Source of the DNA: Apostichopus japonicus
Taxonomy: Eukaryota; Echinodermata; Holothuroidea; Aspidochirotida; Stichopodidae
Length of the DNA: 64,000 nucleotides
Assembly (NCBI RefSeq): GCF_037975245.1
Contig: NC_092569.1
Coordinates: 15,377,001-15,441,000, forward strand
Direction: 5' to 3'
Shown: positions 61,171 to 64,000 of the stretch, piece by piece
Position numbering within the stretch: position 1 is the stretch's first letter
Layout: every line of letters begins with the position of its first letter
Position numbers and translations under genes: made by a program
The notes under the pieces: generated by a model
What the model saw: the letters and a program-made list of their open reading frames with translations, nothing else
What the model was told of the DNA's origin: nothing
Database searches by the model: none

Positions 61171-61261
61171 AAGTCTGAAGTCTACCACAATTTATTATGC
61201 GCGTTTGTGTGTACATCGTTATTTTATTAAAATATTCAGTTTTTGTGATATTTTTCAACTT

Positions 61262-61405
61262 CAGATTCGTGATTTTATGATTAAGATTTTATGATTTTAT
61301 GATTACATTTTATGATTTTTAAGATTAAGATTATTGGAGTTTTGATTTTAAGATTTAGATTTTATGATAAGCATTTTATGAATTAGATTTTAAGATTTCA
61401 TGATG
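61262..61405. repeat. AT-rich TTTTATGATT repeat, unit 2
   Basis: Counterpart of 34971-35095. Confidence 0.7.
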
Positions 61406-62887
61406 CAAACGAACTGTCATTGTTGTCCCATCTCTTGACAACTGTAGCTTATTGTGCTTCTTGGTGACTGAATTCAGTAACAGTCTTAAATTAACCCATT
61501 TATCCGTGCTGTGATGGCACTGTACCGGTATTGCAACGTTTCTGCTGAGACGTCATCATAATGAACCTATGTTGCTCGATTACACAATCACGAGATCGAA
61601 ACTAACTCAAGCCAAATGAAAGGTCATCAGTAATATCCCCAAAAACTCGTCTCACTTTAATAACAAGTAGTCTGTACACTCTTGCAATTGCCATACTATT
61701 CAGTAATATAGTTCAAGAGACACCACAGAGGTCTGTATTGCCATGCGGTATTACTGTTACTGCCACCAATGGCATCTCGGTGGACAGTTATCCGCTGCCG
61801 ATATCATAAGAGCCGACGAGAGCCAGGAAAATTGTGTCTTCATTTTCTTCCGTCTATGTTATGTGAATGAAAAAATAATAAAAATTAATATTTCATCCCA
61901 TATTTCCCCGTGCCGCCTAACTGACCGCAGGTCACCAAGGATTGCATCTACCTGACCCCTAATCTTCTCGAAAAGCCAAGATATCGCTTCATCTTGTCGG
62001 ACCTGGTGGTGTATATTTCGCGGCTAGGTAATACCTCTTTATTGCAGCTTTTACATAATATTATCCATTTATCTGAACATTTTCCTGAAAATTATCAACC
62101 TATAAGTGTAGAGATCTTCATTTCTTCATTTTATCTTCATGGCTCTTATAAGCTGCCGTAATTTTATGTGTGCTCGTCGTGAGTCTAAGTAGTTTTCTGT
62201 TATATGTAAATAACGGCGACGAGTACTATAGATTCATTCATTACCATTCAGAAAGGAAATATACAGAAGCCTAGAAAAACCAAACCAAGCTTACGACTTA
62301 TGTACACGGGAACAACCATCCTGACAGAACTTGAAAAATCAATTATAATAAATCAGTACAAAACGGTGTTAACCCGTACACAAAATTATGTGGAGGCGCG
62401 GTCTTTTTCAAGTAATGCAGTATTTTCAAGATGGTATTATAACTTTCAAAAATGGTAATTTTTGTATGTCATATCAAAATTGAACGTCTCCCATATTACT
62501 CATCTAACTAGTGCGGGTGTTTCGAATCACAATCAACAAAATCTGCTAGCAAATCTCGGTGCTATCTTAAACTTTACATCCCATATAAATAACTTATTCC
62601 GTGGAGTGTCCTGTGCATGAGGAAAAAAAAACGGTAAAATCTCCGAATCGGTTTACCACTCATCTGAAGACATCTGAAAACTTTCAGCGAATGCAAACCT
62701 CTGCATGCAGCTAGTCTTATCTCCCTCTCACGGAAACAAGAGCATGCATCACACCAGTTCTTCTTTCAAACCAAACTTAAATGTTACCTGTTTAAAATTG
62801 CTTTTTCAACTGTTATTACTCTTCTCTTTTTCTCTTACTTGTTAAGAGCATTCAAATGTTTTTTTTTTTTTAAATTTATGTGCTAAA
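61406..62887. other. Block B' middle, no gene seen
   Basis: Colinear with 35096-36546 of unit 1; no motif recognised. Confidence 0.5.
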
Positions 62888-63110
62888 TAACAACTGTATT
62901 ATTATTGTTGCAGCTGTTATTATTATTGTTATAAGTATCATTGTTATTATTCTTACTATTATTATTGTTATTATTAACGTTATAATATTATTGTTATTGT
63001 TATTTTTTATTATATTGTTAATATTAATATTATATTATGGTTATTATATTTTTATTTTTATTATACTTATTATTATAAGTAGTAGTAGTAGAAGTAGTAG
63101 TATTATCATC
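62888..63110. repeat. (TTA)n-rich microsatellite, unit 2
   Basis: Counterpart of 36547-36775. Confidence 0.9.
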
Positions 63111-64000
63111 ATTATTTCTGTCCAAATGTCTTTTCTTAGATTTTTGACACTTTTTCAAGATGGTTAGAAATAATGAAAATGCTATCACTGTCAGATTCAT
63201 GACATTTTGACGAAATATACTAAAATGTACAGCCAAACTTCATCTTTGTCTTATATGAAGTAGATATTTGTGAAGAACAACCCAGGTACTTGCCCCCTTC
63301 CAGTACTACGTACACCTATATAGCCAATTTGCCCCATATTCAGTATATGTGATGTGTGTGATAATTTCATTCCAAATCTGTTTATATTTTTTCGAAAAGC
63401 TCTTTTCGTTTCCAAGATATACACATTTGAAGTTTTCATAAATCTTGGAAACCCATTAAATTAGTGCAAACCTATGACGTGAAGTGTTGCACTCATCAAA
63501 ATTTCTTATTTTAGCAATTAATAAGTTAACCCCTAATTACAATCACTTGAATAATGTGATGTTCCTTTTCAAAGACGACAACACATCTCCTTAGGCCCAC
63601 AAACCAGTGTTCAGTGTCCTTGAAACTAAGGTTGTGAATGGAAAAGGGATAACATAACAGACAATTAGGCAGTCACTCCCTTAACATTCAGCAATATGCA
63701 TAATTAACTAACGTGTATTCATAAATAAAACTAGACTTGAGAAAAGACTGTCTAAAATTGTCCATTTTTGATGGATTTTGATGGGAGTTGCAGCTATTTT
63801 CATGATTTTTAATGCCTATTAGAGTGCTTAGGATAATGTTGTTCATAGGTGCCCGTAGACCTTTAAAATGTCTCTCGTTGTCCATAAATTGAGTCTTTTG
63901 TGGCATCTTAGGGTATGACCTAATAGTATCGGAGTTAGACTATATAGGTCAGCCGCTTTAATTAATTTGACAAAATATGTCATCCTACAAATTTAGAAAT
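63111..64000. other. Block B' right end, no supported gene
   Basis: Matches 36776-37665; the window ends inside unit 2. Confidence 0.5.

Larger units (their letters stand above)
38281..64000. repeat. Segmental tandem duplication, unit 2 (A'-B'), truncated by window end
   Basis: Unit 2 is colinear with unit 1 except that the block matching 20504-30444 is missing. The last base of the window corresponds to about 37665 in unit 1, so roughly 0.6 kb of the unit should lie beyond the right edge. Unit-specific changes include a hAT-like insertion (52700-53029), a SINE with tetranucleotide tail (40044-40490) and different microsatellite alleles. Confidence 0.9.

Overview
The window is animal nuclear DNA: AT-rich, intron-rich and full of transposon relics and simple repeats, with no bacterial-style operons. 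The only clearly recognisable protein-coding genes are two six-exon genes on the minus strand. Each encodes a secreted protein with a signal peptide, a short Cys segment, a Ser/Thr-rich linker, an EGF-like domain and a C-terminal fibrinogen-related domain (FReD), an architecture of invertebrate FREP/FGL lectins. An echinoderm, perhaps a sea cucumber, is my best guess. This rests on the FReD type and on frequent TAGGCCTA-like words, and it is an inference only.

Layout. Bases 1-2756 are a left flank not repeated elsewhere in the window. Bases 2757-38280 are unit 1 of a tandem segmental duplication. Bases 38281-64000 are unit 2, which runs off the right end. The period is about 35.5 kb. Unit 1 consists of block A (2757-20503, FReD gene 1 and its 3' flank), block X (20504-30444, single copy) and block B (30445-38280). 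Unit 2 consists of A' (38281-56488, FReD gene 2) and B' (56489-64000). Block X is absent from unit 2, with the join at a short TATA microhomology. B and B' each carry a decayed FReD exon in the opposite (+) orientation, so the ancestral locus already held more than one FReD gene.

The introns and non-coding DNA of the two units are nearly identical. The last FReD exon is not: I count 23 amino-acid differences in about 90 residues, from about 29 replacement base changes against 3 silent ones. This is the strongest biological signal in the window and suggests diversifying selection, or conversion from another family member, on the ligand-binding half of an immune-type lectin.

Mobile DNA makes up much of the rest. 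It includes hAT-like non-autonomous elements with 8-bp target-site duplications, two of which are independent insertions of one family into the two units after duplication. There is a tRNA-derived SINE with a tetranucleotide tail found only in unit 2, a LINE reverse-transcriptase relic in intron 2 of both genes, and foldback elements. A 6.2-kb block inside intron 2 is bracketed by inverted CCTGGTTAA-type repeats; it may be a large DNA transposon or host an unrecognised gene. Block X contains a perfect tetranucleotide array of about 1.19 kb.
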